A stretch of 5,176 nucleotides of DNA. Source: an uncultured bacterium (GTDB lineage Bacteria; Actinomycetota; Actinomycetes; S36-B12). The notes below the pieces were generated by a model, which worked only from the letters and a program-made list of their open reading frames with translations, was not told the origin of the DNA and did no database searches. This document shows positions 1 through 5,176 of this stretch, one piece after another (position 1 is the first letter of the stretch; every line of letters starts with the position of its first letter). The translations under genes were made by a program, and so were the position numbers. Location of the stretch: positions 1-5,176 of the forward strand of contig CAITYI010000434.1 in NCBI GenBank assembly GCA_903896585.1. Reading direction: 5' to 3'.

Positions 1-118
1 GGGTTTTGGTGCGATCAAAGTTATAAAGACCGGTTTCATTCCAGACCGCGGACCATTTGACCTCGATACCGTCAAGTGACGGCTTCTCGGGAACTTTAGG
101 GGTGCGGGTAAGTGACAT
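1..118 (-). CDS. valS: Valyl-tRNA synthetase, N-terminal fragment (cut by left edge)
   Basis: Class I aminoacyl-tRNA synthetase that charges tRNA-Val with valine in the cytoplasm. Only the first 39 codons are present. Reading the minus strand from ATG at 118-116 gives an uninterrupted frame beginning MSLTRTPKVPEKPSLDG, followed by IEVKWSAVWNETGLYNFDR. The EKPSLDG...KW...W...G.Y.FDR pattern is the characteristic start of actinobacterial ValS, just before the Rossmann catalytic domain. The HIGH and KMSKS motifs lie outside the window. No Shine-Dalgarno sequence precedes the ATG, but a TAGACT -10-like box ends about 8 nt upstream, so the mRNA is probably leaderless. The gene is divergent from folC, with 51 bp between the start codons. 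Identification rests on a short segment but the pattern is distinctive. Confidence 0.88.
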   Translation of the reverse strand, partial: MSLTRTPKVPEKPSLDGIEVKWSAVWNETGLYNFDRTKT

Positions 119-125
119 GTGGCGA

Positions 126-131
126 AGTCTA
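126..131 (-). promoter_or_regulatory. Probable -10 box of the valS promoter (leaderless)
   Basis: On the minus strand these bases read TAGACT, matching the actinobacterial TANNNT -10 pattern. Placing the last T at -7 puts +1 at 119/118, on or one base before the ATG of valS. This predicts a leaderless transcript and agrees with the absence of a Shine-Dalgarno sequence. No clear -35 hexamer is visible at the expected distance (about 149-154). The assignment is an inference from spacing and motif only. Confidence 0.45.
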
Positions 132-157
132 TTGACTGAAGGGTAAGGCGTGCTGTT

Positions 158-163
158 TAGACT
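158..163 (+). promoter_or_regulatory. Probable -10 box of the folC promoter (leaderless)
   Basis: TAGACT matches TANNNT, and with its last base at -7 the transcription start falls exactly on the G of the GTG codon at 170. No Shine-Dalgarno sequence precedes that GTG, so a leaderless mRNA is the simplest reading. A TTGACT hexamer at 132-137 resembles a -35 box, but the 20-bp spacer is longer than the usual 16-19. It may be fortuitous or may make the promoter weak or activator-dependent. Confidence 0.5.
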
Positions 164-169
164 GGATGG

Positions 170-1516
170 GTGGCTCTCACCAACCTCGAAGATCTTTGGC
201 GTGAACTGTATTCGCGCTGGCCCGAAGACATGATCGAGCCGTCCCTCACCCGAATAGCGTCGGTGGCCGAACTCCTTGACAACCCGCAGTTTACGTATCC
301 CGTTATTCAAGTTGCCGGGACGAATGGGAAAAGCTCCACATCCCGCATGATTGAGTCCGTGCTGAGGTCATTTGGGTTGCGCACCGGGCTGTTTACCTCT
401 CCGCACCTGGTTGACTCCACAGAACGCATTTGCCTTAATGGAGTGCCGATTGGCAGTGAGCAGTTATTGGACGCCTGGAATGAAGTCGCGCCATTTATCG
501 AAGTGGTAGACAGAAATTCCACCCAAGATGGTGGTCCGCGACTTTCCTTCTTCGAAGCACTCACGGCACTTGCCTACTCGGTATTCGCCAATGCTCCGGT
601 CGATATTGCAATTATTGAAGTCGGATTAGGTGGCACCTGGGATGCCACGAGTATTTGCGCACCGGCGGTTGCGGTGGTTACGCCCGTTGACCTTGACCAT
701 CAGGAATATCTTGGAGAAACAATTGATCTGATTGCCCGCGAGAAGGCCGGAATAATTGAGAAGTCACAAGCTGCAGTTCTTGGCCCGCAGCACCCTGAAG
801 CGGCGGCAGTACTTGTGGCTGCGTGTGCACAGGCAGGAGTCATCCCGGCCCGTTTCGGTGTTGAGTTCGGGATTAATTCGCAGGATCTCGCTGTCGGTGG
901 CCAGCTCTTGTCCCTACAAGGCCTTCGCGGAGAGTACCCCGATATTTTCTTGCCCCTGTGGGGTGAGCATCAGGGAGTGAATGCCGCAACAGCCTTGGCA
1001 GCATGTGAGTCGTTTCTGGGCGCAGCGAATTCCGAAACACTAGACATTGACGTGGTCAGAGAAGGTTTCGCGACGACCGTGGTGCCCGGTCGATTACAAA
1101 TCATTCGAAGTGGTCCCACGGTATTAGTGGATGTTGCTCACAATCCGCATGGCGCGCGATCCCTTCGGGCCGCACTGGAAACGGCATTCGATTTCCGAGG
1201 GGTGATTGCCGTCGTGGGTGTTTTGAGCGACAAAGATGCAGTGGGTTTCATGGAGACACTCGCGCCGGTTGTCGACCATTTTGTTGTTACGGAGCCGCAA
1301 TCTCCTCGCGCATTGTCAGCCGAAAAACTGGCACGCATTGCGCGGGAAATCCTAGGAGATAACAATGTGAGCGTAGAGCCCAATCCGGCTAACGCCCTTG
1401 ATCGGGCCATTGCGCTGGCTGATCAATCAGGGGAGTACTCGGGCATGGGCGTGGTAGCGACCGGTTCCGTTGTTCTGGTTGGAGATATTATTCGCGCGGT
1501 GGGAAGGGAGTCCTAA
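170..1516 (+). CDS. folC: Bifunctional dihydrofolate synthase / folylpolyglutamate synthase
   Basis: Cytoplasmic ATP-dependent ligase of the Mur-ligase superfamily. It joins glutamate to dihydropteroate and extends the polyglutamate tail of reduced folates. The 448-aa product has the usual family length. Visible motifs in order are: P-loop AGTNGKSS at 49-56; FTSPHL at 75-80 followed by ERI at 85-87 (folate-binding region); SFFE at 126-129; EVGLGG at 150-155 with DATS at 158-161; the D-x-DH metal-binding region at 174-177; EKAGI at 191-195; the linker GEHQGVNAATAL at 265-276; PGRL at 306-309; and DVAHNPHG at 321-328, the C-terminal glutamate-ligase domain signature. The start is GTG at 170. 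An ATG at 166 is in another frame, and the GTG coincides with the predicted transcription start. Whether it performs both activities cannot be read from sequence alone. The stop is 2 nt before the next gene, indicating translational coupling. Confidence 0.96.
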   Translation: MALTNLEDLWRELYSRWPEDMIEPSLTRIASVAELLDNPQFTYPVIQVAGTNGKSSTSRMIESVLRSFGLRTGLFTSPHLVDSTERICLNGVPIGSEQLLDAWNEVAPFIEVVDRNSTQDGGPRLSFFEALTALAYSVFANAPVDIAIIEVGLGGTWDATSICAPAVAVVTPVDLDHQEYLGETIDLIAREKAGIIEKSQAAVLGPQHPEAAAVLVAACAQAGVIPARFGVEFGINSQDLAVGGQLLSLQGLRGEYPDIFLPLWGEHQGVNAATALAACESFLGAANSETLDIDVVREGFATTVVPGRLQIIRSGPTVLVDVAHNPHGARSLRAALETAFDFRGVIAVVGVLSDKDAVGFMETLAPVVDHFVVTEPQSPRALSAEKLARIAREILGDNNVSVEPNPANALDRAIALADQSGEYSGMGVVATGSVVLVGDIIRAVGRES

Positions 1517-1518
1517 TC

Positions 1519-1851
1519 ATGCGAGTTCTCGGATCAAGTGTCCTTGCCCTTGAGGCGATTGTTGTACTTCTGGCAATACCTATTGCAGTGAACAACGAAA
1601 ATGTGAATGCGGCTCTCGCCCTCGCAGTGGGTCTGGCAATTGCCCTTCTGATGTTGGTGACCATCGGATTCATTTCTAAGCCCATCGCAGTTCCGATCGG
1701 ATGGGCTTTGCAAATAGTTACCGTAGGCACGGGATTTGTGGTGCCAACCATGTTCATCATTGGTGGTGTTTTTGCACTTTTGTGGTATTTCGCAGTGAAA
1801 AATGGTCAAAGAATTGATCGAACAAGGGACTTGGGGAAATCCACCGCATAG
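1519..1851 (+). CDS. DUF4233 family four-helix membrane protein
   Basis: A 110-aa integral membrane protein with no known biochemical function. Four hydrophobic segments are visible, at about residues 7-25, 31-52, 56-74 and 76-93. There is a buried Glu12 in the first, a GW..Q motif (61-65) in the third, and a short basic C-terminal tail (KNGQRIDRTRDLGK). Length, four-helix layout, the early LE motif and the position between folC and ndk all match the actinobacterial DUF4233 family. ATG at 1519 lies 2 nt after the folC stop. A purine-rich AAGGGAG at 1504-1510, inside the end of folC, serves as its ribosome binding site, so the two genes should be translated from one mRNA. The link to folC could mean a role related to folate or pteridine transport, but nothing in the sequence proves that. 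The family call comes from pattern and context. Confidence 0.85.
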   Translation: MRVLGSSVLALEAIVVLLAIPIAVNNENVNAALALAVGLAIALLMLVTIGFISKPIAVPIGWALQIVTVGTGFVVPTMFIIGGVFALLWYFAVKNGQRIDRTRDLGKSTA

Positions 1852-1935
1852 TCAACGCCTAACATCCGTAGCAAGTAACCGTCAGATAGATGATCTTCAC
1901 AGATCCCCTTCCGGCCTCAATTACAAGGAGCACAC
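1852..1935 (+). other. Intergenic gap before ndk
   Basis: This 84-nt gap separates the DUF4233 gene from ndk. It contains a strong ribosome binding site, AAGGAG at 1925-1930, five bases before the ndk ATG. A small inverted repeat (GATCT at 1892-1896, AGATC at 1901-1905, loop TCAC) has no following T-tract and does not look like a terminator. TAACAT at 1860-1865 fits TANNNT but has no partner -35 at a proper distance. Read-through from folC with possible extra initiation is the most I can say. Confidence 0.4.
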
Positions 1936-2349
1936 ATGTCCGAACGCACTCTCGTCCTCATCAAACCCGACGGTGTCGCCCGTGGGTTGATTGGTGAAGT
2001 TGTCACTCGAATTGAGCGCAAGGGATTTCATTTTGCCGCTCTCGAACTTCGCACCGTAAGTATTGAGATTGCTCAGGAACACTATGGCGAACACAAAGAC
2101 AAGCCGTTCTTCAAGGACCTTGTTGACTTCATTACGGGTGGACCGCTGGTGGCCGCAGTAATCGAAGGACCCGATTCCATCTCGCAGTGGCGAACCATGA
2201 TGGGTGCGACCAATCCCGTTGCCGCGACGCCGGGAACGATCCGAGGTGACCTCGCAGTAGAAATGCAAAACAATGTCACCCACGGATCCGATTCACCCGA
2301 ATCTGCGGCTCGCGAGATTGCACTCTTCTTTCCTAATCTTTCCGCGTAA
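1936..2349 (+). CDS. ndk: Nucleoside diphosphate kinase
   Basis: Transfers the gamma-phosphate of ATP to other (d)NDPs through a phospho-histidine intermediate, balancing NTP and dNTP pools in the cytoplasm. The 137-aa protein is full length and collinear with the family. Features are: TLVLIKPDGVARGLIGE at 5-21 with the nucleotide-contacting Lys10; Tyr50 in the EHYGEH region; FFKDLVDFITGGPLVA at 58-73; GATNP at 90-94; GTIRGD at 100-105; and the active-site signature NVTHGSDS at 113-120 with catalytic His116. The C-terminus AAREIALFFP is typical of actinobacterial enzymes. ATG at 1936 is supported by AAGGAG five bases upstream, in contrast to the leaderless folC. The following hydrolase gene starts 18 nt after the stop codon. 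Confidence 0.98.
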   Translation: MSERTLVLIKPDGVARGLIGEVVTRIERKGFHFAALELRTVSIEIAQEHYGEHKDKPFFKDLVDFITGGPLVAAVIEGPDSISQWRTMMGATNPVAATPGTIRGDLAVEMQNNVTHGSDSPESAAREIALFFPNLSA

Positions 2350-2367
2350 CACCATGGCGAGCGAGTT

Positions 2368-3693
2368 ATGAAATCAGTTTTCGCAGGAATCGCAACGGGA
2401 GTGGCTACCGCGTTTTTGGCCCGCGGCGAGAGTTTGGTGCAGTGGCCGGATCGCGTGCGAATGCTTTTTCCAGGAGTAATGGGAGCGCTCGCTGGGTCAT
2501 CAACCGTGGCGTTGGCACTTGCTCCCCGGGCTCGCCCACGTCATTTACCCACCCTCGTCACCGGGCTGGTTATGTTCGGTGGAGCGGGGTGGTTCATTGC
2601 CCGCAAAAAGTTACAAGGAATTGAACAAAATGGTGCTGAATTGGACCCCACGCTGACCGAACCACCTGCCTCACCGCTTGTGAGCGGTGGGCCTACCTCT
2701 GAAGTCAACTACTCGCTCTTAAGTCGCGAGGGTGCACGTTTTGTGCACAGCGCAACCGATTGGAGTGACTCGGCGGTGAGTATTCCTCGCGTAATGGAAC
2801 CCATTCGAGTCTTTGTCAGCGTGCTCCATGCGTCTGCTATTGCTGATCGTGTTGCATTGGCTGTGCGGGAGTTGAGCCGAACAGGTGCATTTGAACGTAA
2901 GTTTTTACTGGTTCAGTCGCCGGCCGGATCGGGTTATGCGAACTCCACTCCGGTAGATGTCCTCGAATTCCTCAGCGGGGGTGACTGTGCGACCGTTGTG
3001 GTGTCTTATGGGTTGCTTCCGAGTTTTCTCTCCCTCAACAAGGTCTCCAATGCAGGTGATACCCAGCGAGCTTTACTCGAATCTCTGGGTGCTGAAATCG
3101 AGTTGCGTGAGCGACAAGGGAAGCCGGTTCCGCAACTTTTTGTTTATGGAGAAAGTTTGGGGGCCAAAGTTCAGCAGTATGCATTGCCGTTAGGGCCGGT
3201 GGACATGGATCGATTCCATATATCGCGCGCGCTGTGGGTGGGGACACCTGGCGGAGCGACCGCTGATGGTTTCCATCAATTGTGCTCAGGCGACTCATTC
3301 ACCATTGACCGACCTGAACAGATTCCGTCCAATGCAGATGCTCGGGTGTGGTTTCTCGAACACGATGGTGACCCCGTGGTGCGATTCCGCCCGAATCTCA
3401 CCTGGTCCCCACCCCCATGGCTAGAGCAGCAACCACGCGGGCGAAACATCCCGGAGGCCATGTCGTGGAAGCCGGCCTTGACCTGGGCAACGGTTTTGGT
3501 GGACACGATATTTGCCACCAATGTCAAGCCCGGGGATTTTCAGAGCTGGGGTCACGATTACCGGGCGGATTTAGGTGAAGTGGCGGCCCGAGCTTTCGGA
3601 TTCCACCCAACTCCCGAAGTCATGACCCAATTACAGGCCACCCTGCGCGAATGTGAGCTTGCCCGCGCCCAGCGGGTCCTGACTCCCACCTGA
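2368..3693 (+). CDS. Membrane-anchored alpha/beta hydrolase (Abhydrolase_9 type)
   Basis: A 441-aa protein resembling the Abhydrolase_9 family (formerly DUF2319), uncharacterised membrane hydrolases common in actinobacteria. The N-terminal part has about three hydrophobic segments (roughly 4-17, 34-52, 61-78), followed by a Pro-rich linker near 93-112. The catalytic domain begins with REGARFV (120-126) and EPIRVFVSV (144-152). It continues with LSRTGAFERKFLLV, then VDVLEFLSGGDCATVVVSYGLLPSFLS, all typical of the family. The nucleophile elbow is YGESLG with Ser263. LWVGTPGG follows at 289-296. The probable acid is Asp335 in HDGDPVVRF, and the probable base is His396 in SWGHDYRAD, completing the triad. 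The membrane part seems shorter than in many relatives, which have four or five helices. ATG at 2368 is chosen because an upstream ATG at 2354 stops after five codons. The ribosome binding site is weak (GAGCGAG), so translation probably depends on ndk. The substrate is unknown; an esterase or lipase acting on envelope lipids is only a guess. Confidence 0.85.
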   Translation: MKSVFAGIATGVATAFLARGESLVQWPDRVRMLFPGVMGALAGSSTVALALAPRARPRHLPTLVTGLVMFGGAGWFIARKKLQGIEQNGAELDPTLTEPPASPLVSGGPTSEVNYSLLSREGARFVHSATDWSDSAVSIPRVMEPIRVFVSVLHASAIADRVALAVRELSRTGAFERKFLLVQSPAGSGYANSTPVDVLEFLSGGDCATVVVSYGLLPSFLSLNKVSNAGDTQRALLESLGAEIELRERQGKPVPQLFVYGESLGAKVQQYALPLGPVDMDRFHISRALWVGTPGGATADGFHQLCSGDSFTIDRPEQIPSNADARVWFLEHDGDPVVRFRPNLTWSPPPWLEQQPRGRNIPEAMSWKPALTWATVLVDTIFATNVKPGDFQSWGHDYRADLGEVAARAFGFHPTPEVMTQLQATLRECELARAQRVLTPT

Positions 3694-3718
3694 CGGCTAC
3701 CATTGGGTTACTTCTCGT

Positions 3719-3732
3719 GGGCATCCGTGCCC
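3719..3732 (+). other. Small hairpin in the leader region upstream of mreB
   Basis: GGGCA at 3719-3723 and TGCCC at 3728-3732 can pair around the loop TCCG, which belongs to the stable UNCG tetraloop class although the closing pair is A-U. It is followed by GGGGGTTAT rather than a T-run, so it is not a convincing intrinsic terminator. It lies where a -35 element would sit if TATCGT at 3739-3744 is the mreB -10 box. It could be a partial terminator after the hydrolase, a processing site or chance. Confidence 0.3.
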
Positions 3733-3763
3733 GGGGGTTATCGTGTCCCTTCCCCGACCGATT

Positions 3764-3770
3764 GGAGGTG
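3764..3770 (+). promoter_or_regulatory. mreB ribosome binding site
   Basis: GGAGGTG is a near-perfect Shine-Dalgarno sequence placed five bases before the ATG at 3776. It decides the mreB start: the in-frame GTG at 3743 has no such site and would add 11 residues before the usual MreB N-terminus. Confidence 0.85.
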
Positions 3771-3775
3771 TCTGC

Positions 3776-4813
3776 ATGGGTTTCGGTGGAAATGCGTCCT
3801 TTGTCGGTCGAGATATGGCCGTTGACCTCGGCACCGCCAATACGTTGGTGTACGTCCGTGGTCGCGGGATCGTGCTGAACGAACCCTCCGTCGTCGCCAT
3901 CAACAGCACCACGGGTGGGATTTTGGCAGTTGGCTCAGAGGCCAAACAAATGATCGGCCGGACACCTGGAAACATTGTTGCGATTCGTCCACTCAAAGAT
4001 GGTGTGATTGCCGACTTTGATACCACCGAACGCATGTTGCGATACTTCATTCAAAAAGTACATCGTCGCCGTCATTTGGCGAAACCGCGCCTGATTGTTT
4101 GTGTTCCTTCCGGTATTACCGGGGTGGAGCAACGTGCGGTCAAGGATGCTGGCTATGCAGCAGGTGCGCGTAAGGTCTTTATCATTGAAGAACCCATGGC
4201 TGCTGCAATTGGCGCAGGTTTACCCGTCCATGAACCCACGGGCAACATGGTCGTTGACATTGGTGGTGGAACATCTGAAGTTGCGGTTATTTCACTCGGT
4301 GGAATCGTGACCAGTTTGTCGGTCCGTGTTGGCGGAGATGAACTGGACAATGCGATCATCCAGTTCATCAAGAAGGAGTACTCGCTTCTTCTTGGTGAGC
4401 GCACCGCTGAAGAAATTAAGATCGCAATTGGTTCGGCTTTCCCCTTGCCTGACGAACCCCATGCGGAGATCAGGGGGCGTGATCTGATCACCGGACTACC
4501 TCGGACGATTGTCGTTTCGGCTGAAGAAATTCGTCGGGCCATCGATGAACCGGTCAATGCAATCGTCGATTCCGTCAAGTCAGCCCTAGATCGCACCCCG
4601 CCCGAACTGTCCGGTGACATTATGGATCGGGGGATTGTTCTTACCGGTGGGGGAGCGTTGCTCATGGGTCTGGACGAACGATTGCGCCACGAAACTGGTA
4701 TGCCAATTGTGATTGCCGATCGACCCCTCGAGTGTGTGGTCTTGGGATCCGGAAAGTGTGTTGAGGAGTTCGATTCATTACAACAGGTTCTTGTCGCTGA
4801 ACCTCGTAGGTAG
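3776..4813 (+). CDS. mreB: Rod shape-determining protein MreB (bacterial actin)
   Basis: Actin-like ATPase that polymerises at the inner face of the membrane and guides the elongation complex (MreC, MreD, RodA, class B PBP); in Streptomyces it acts mainly in the spore wall. From ATG 3776 the protein has 345 aa, the standard length. Nucleotide-binding motifs are complete: phosphate-1 DLGTANT at 17-23; PLKDGVIADFD at 72-82; the connect region EEPMAAAIGAGLPV at 138-151; phosphate-2 DIGGGTSEVAVISLGG at 161-176; GGDELD at 186-191; and the adenosine motif LTGGGALL at 289-296. The Cys-containing C-terminus LECVVLGSGKCVEEF (318-332) replaces the more usual CVAxGxG form. The start is set by GGAGGTG at 3764-3770. 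mreC follows after 2 nt, so the two should be translated together. The GTG at 3743 is an alternative start that I consider unlikely. Confidence 0.97.
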   Translation: MGFGGNASFVGRDMAVDLGTANTLVYVRGRGIVLNEPSVVAINSTTGGILAVGSEAKQMIGRTPGNIVAIRPLKDGVIADFDTTERMLRYFIQKVHRRRHLAKPRLIVCVPSGITGVEQRAVKDAGYAAGARKVFIIEEPMAAAIGAGLPVHEPTGNMVVDIGGGTSEVAVISLGGIVTSLSVRVGGDELDNAIIQFIKKEYSLLLGERTAEEIKIAIGSAFPLPDEPHAEIRGRDLITGLPRTIVVSAEEIRRAIDEPVNAIVDSVKSALDRTPPELSGDIMDRGIVLTGGGALLMGLDERLRHETGMPIVIADRPLECVVLGSGKCVEEFDSLQQVLVAEPRR

Positions 4814-4815
4814 TT

Positions 4816-5176
4816 GTGCTGTCTCGCCGCACCAAGTCGATACTAGCGACCCTTGTCGTGGCTTCTCTTACCTTCATGATCCTTGATCTGCGTGGTGGAG
4901 ATGGACCTTTTTCCAGTGCGCGCTCAGCGGTGAGTTCACTAATTGGAGGAGCTCAGAACATCGCAGCAACTGTTTTTTCTCCGATCACCGGTTTGAGTGA
5001 GTGGTGGGGTACGCAGGTTGACCAGTCGGGGCAAATCAGGATCCTTAGTAGTGAGAACTCCCGTTTAGAGTCCGAGCTTGTGACTGTTGAGAGTGACATT
5101 GCCCGAGTCAATGAACTTGATGCACTACTCCGCGTGGCGGGTGTCGGTCGGTATCGGATCGTGCCGGCAGAAGTTA
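4816..5176 (+). CDS. mreC: Rod shape-determining protein MreC, N-terminal part (cut by right edge)
   Basis: Bitopic membrane protein of the elongation complex, linking cytoplasmic MreB with MreD and the penicillin-binding protein outside. The first 120 codons are open to the window end. From GTG 4816 the protein has basic residues SRRTK at 3-7, one transmembrane helix at about 8-23, then LDLRGG (23-28), a typical MreC juncture. SARSAVSSLIGGAQNIAATVFSPI (34-57) matches the conserved segment after the membrane. A heptad-like stretch from about 69 to 106 (ILSSENSRLESEL...) is the dimerising coiled coil. It is followed by YRIVPAEV, the start of the first beta domain. The GTG is 2 nt after the mreB stop, with a partial AGGT at 4808-4811. 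The next in-frame ATG (residue 21) would remove the membrane helix and is rejected. mreD is expected downstream. Confidence 0.93.
   Translation, partial: MLSRRTKSILATLVVASLTFMILDLRGGDGPFSSARSAVSSLIGGAQNIAATVFSPITGLSEWWGTQVDQSGQIRILSSENSRLESELVTVESDIARVNELDALLRVAGVGRYRIVPAEV

Noticed and set aside
1892..1905. GATCT-TCAC-AGATC inverted repeat before ndk as a terminator or operator
   Set aside because: The stem is only five pairs, mostly A-T, with no T-run. Such repeats are expected by chance.
1802..1990. Plus-strand 62-codon frame overlapping the DUF4233 end and the ndk start
   Set aside because: It overlaps two well-supported genes in another frame, has no ribosome binding site and shows no recognisable domain.
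3662..3676. CCCGC-GCCCA-GCGGG hairpin at the 3' end of the hydrolase gene as a terminator
   Set aside because: It lies inside coding sequence, has a five-pair stem and is followed by mixed sequence rather than a T-tract.
3743..3775. Upstream in-frame GTG that would extend MreB by 11 residues
   Set aside because: The extension (M-S-L-P-R-P-I-G-G-V-C) is unlike MreB N-termini. It has no ribosome binding site, while ATG 3776 has an ideal one and gives the standard 345-aa length.
4153..4665. 170-codon minus-strand frame opposite mreB
   Set aside because: It is fully antisense to a highly conserved gene. Its Ser/Pro/Thr/Arg-rich composition is the usual antisense artefact, and the other minus-strand frames opposite folC, ndk and the hydrolase fail for the same reason.
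1..5176. Mobile elements, CRISPR arrays, tRNA genes, long repeats, riboswitches or an unknown defence system
   Set aside because: I saw no direct-repeat arrays, transposase motifs or tRNA-like folds on reading both strands. The genes are conserved core functions packed with short spacers.

Overview
The window looks like core chromosome of an actinobacterium of moderate GC (roughly mid-50s percent by eye, not counted). Three things suggest this: the folC - DUF4233 - ndk gene order, an Abhydrolase_9-type membrane hydrolase (a mainly actinobacterial family), and apparently leaderless first genes with TANNNT -10 boxes. An mreB-mreC pair argues against Mycobacterium, Corynebacterium and Bifidobacterium, which lack MreB. 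It fits Streptomyces-like or aquatic actinobacterial lineages, but I cannot name a genus.

Layout: 1-118 is the first 39 codons of valS (valyl-tRNA synthetase) on the minus strand, running off the left edge. 119-169 is a compact divergent control region. On the plus strand follow folC (170-1516), a four-helix DUF4233 membrane protein (1519-1851), ndk (1936-2349), a membrane-anchored alpha/beta hydrolase with a Ser-Asp-His triad (2368-3693), mreB (best start 3776, end 4813) and the first 120 codons of mreC (from GTG 4816, cut by the right edge). The only gaps beyond a few bases are 119-169, 1852-1935 and 3694-3775; no stretch over 300 bases lacks a gene.

How the genes relate: folC (folate polyglutamation) and ndk (NTP balance) are housekeeping metabolism. 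mreB and mreC open the cell-elongation operon, which usually continues with mreD, a class B PBP and rodA. The hydrolase lies between the two groups and has no known role here. Spacings of 2 nt (folC/DUF4233 and mreB/mreC) and 18 nt (ndk/hydrolase) suggest co-transcription within each group. The 84-nt and 82-nt gaps could hold extra promoters, but none stands out strongly.

I see no mobile element, CRISPR array, tRNA, rRNA, defence system or other previously undescribed system. The observations most worth checking are the mirrored leaderless promoters between valS and folC and the hydrolase placed next to mreB.
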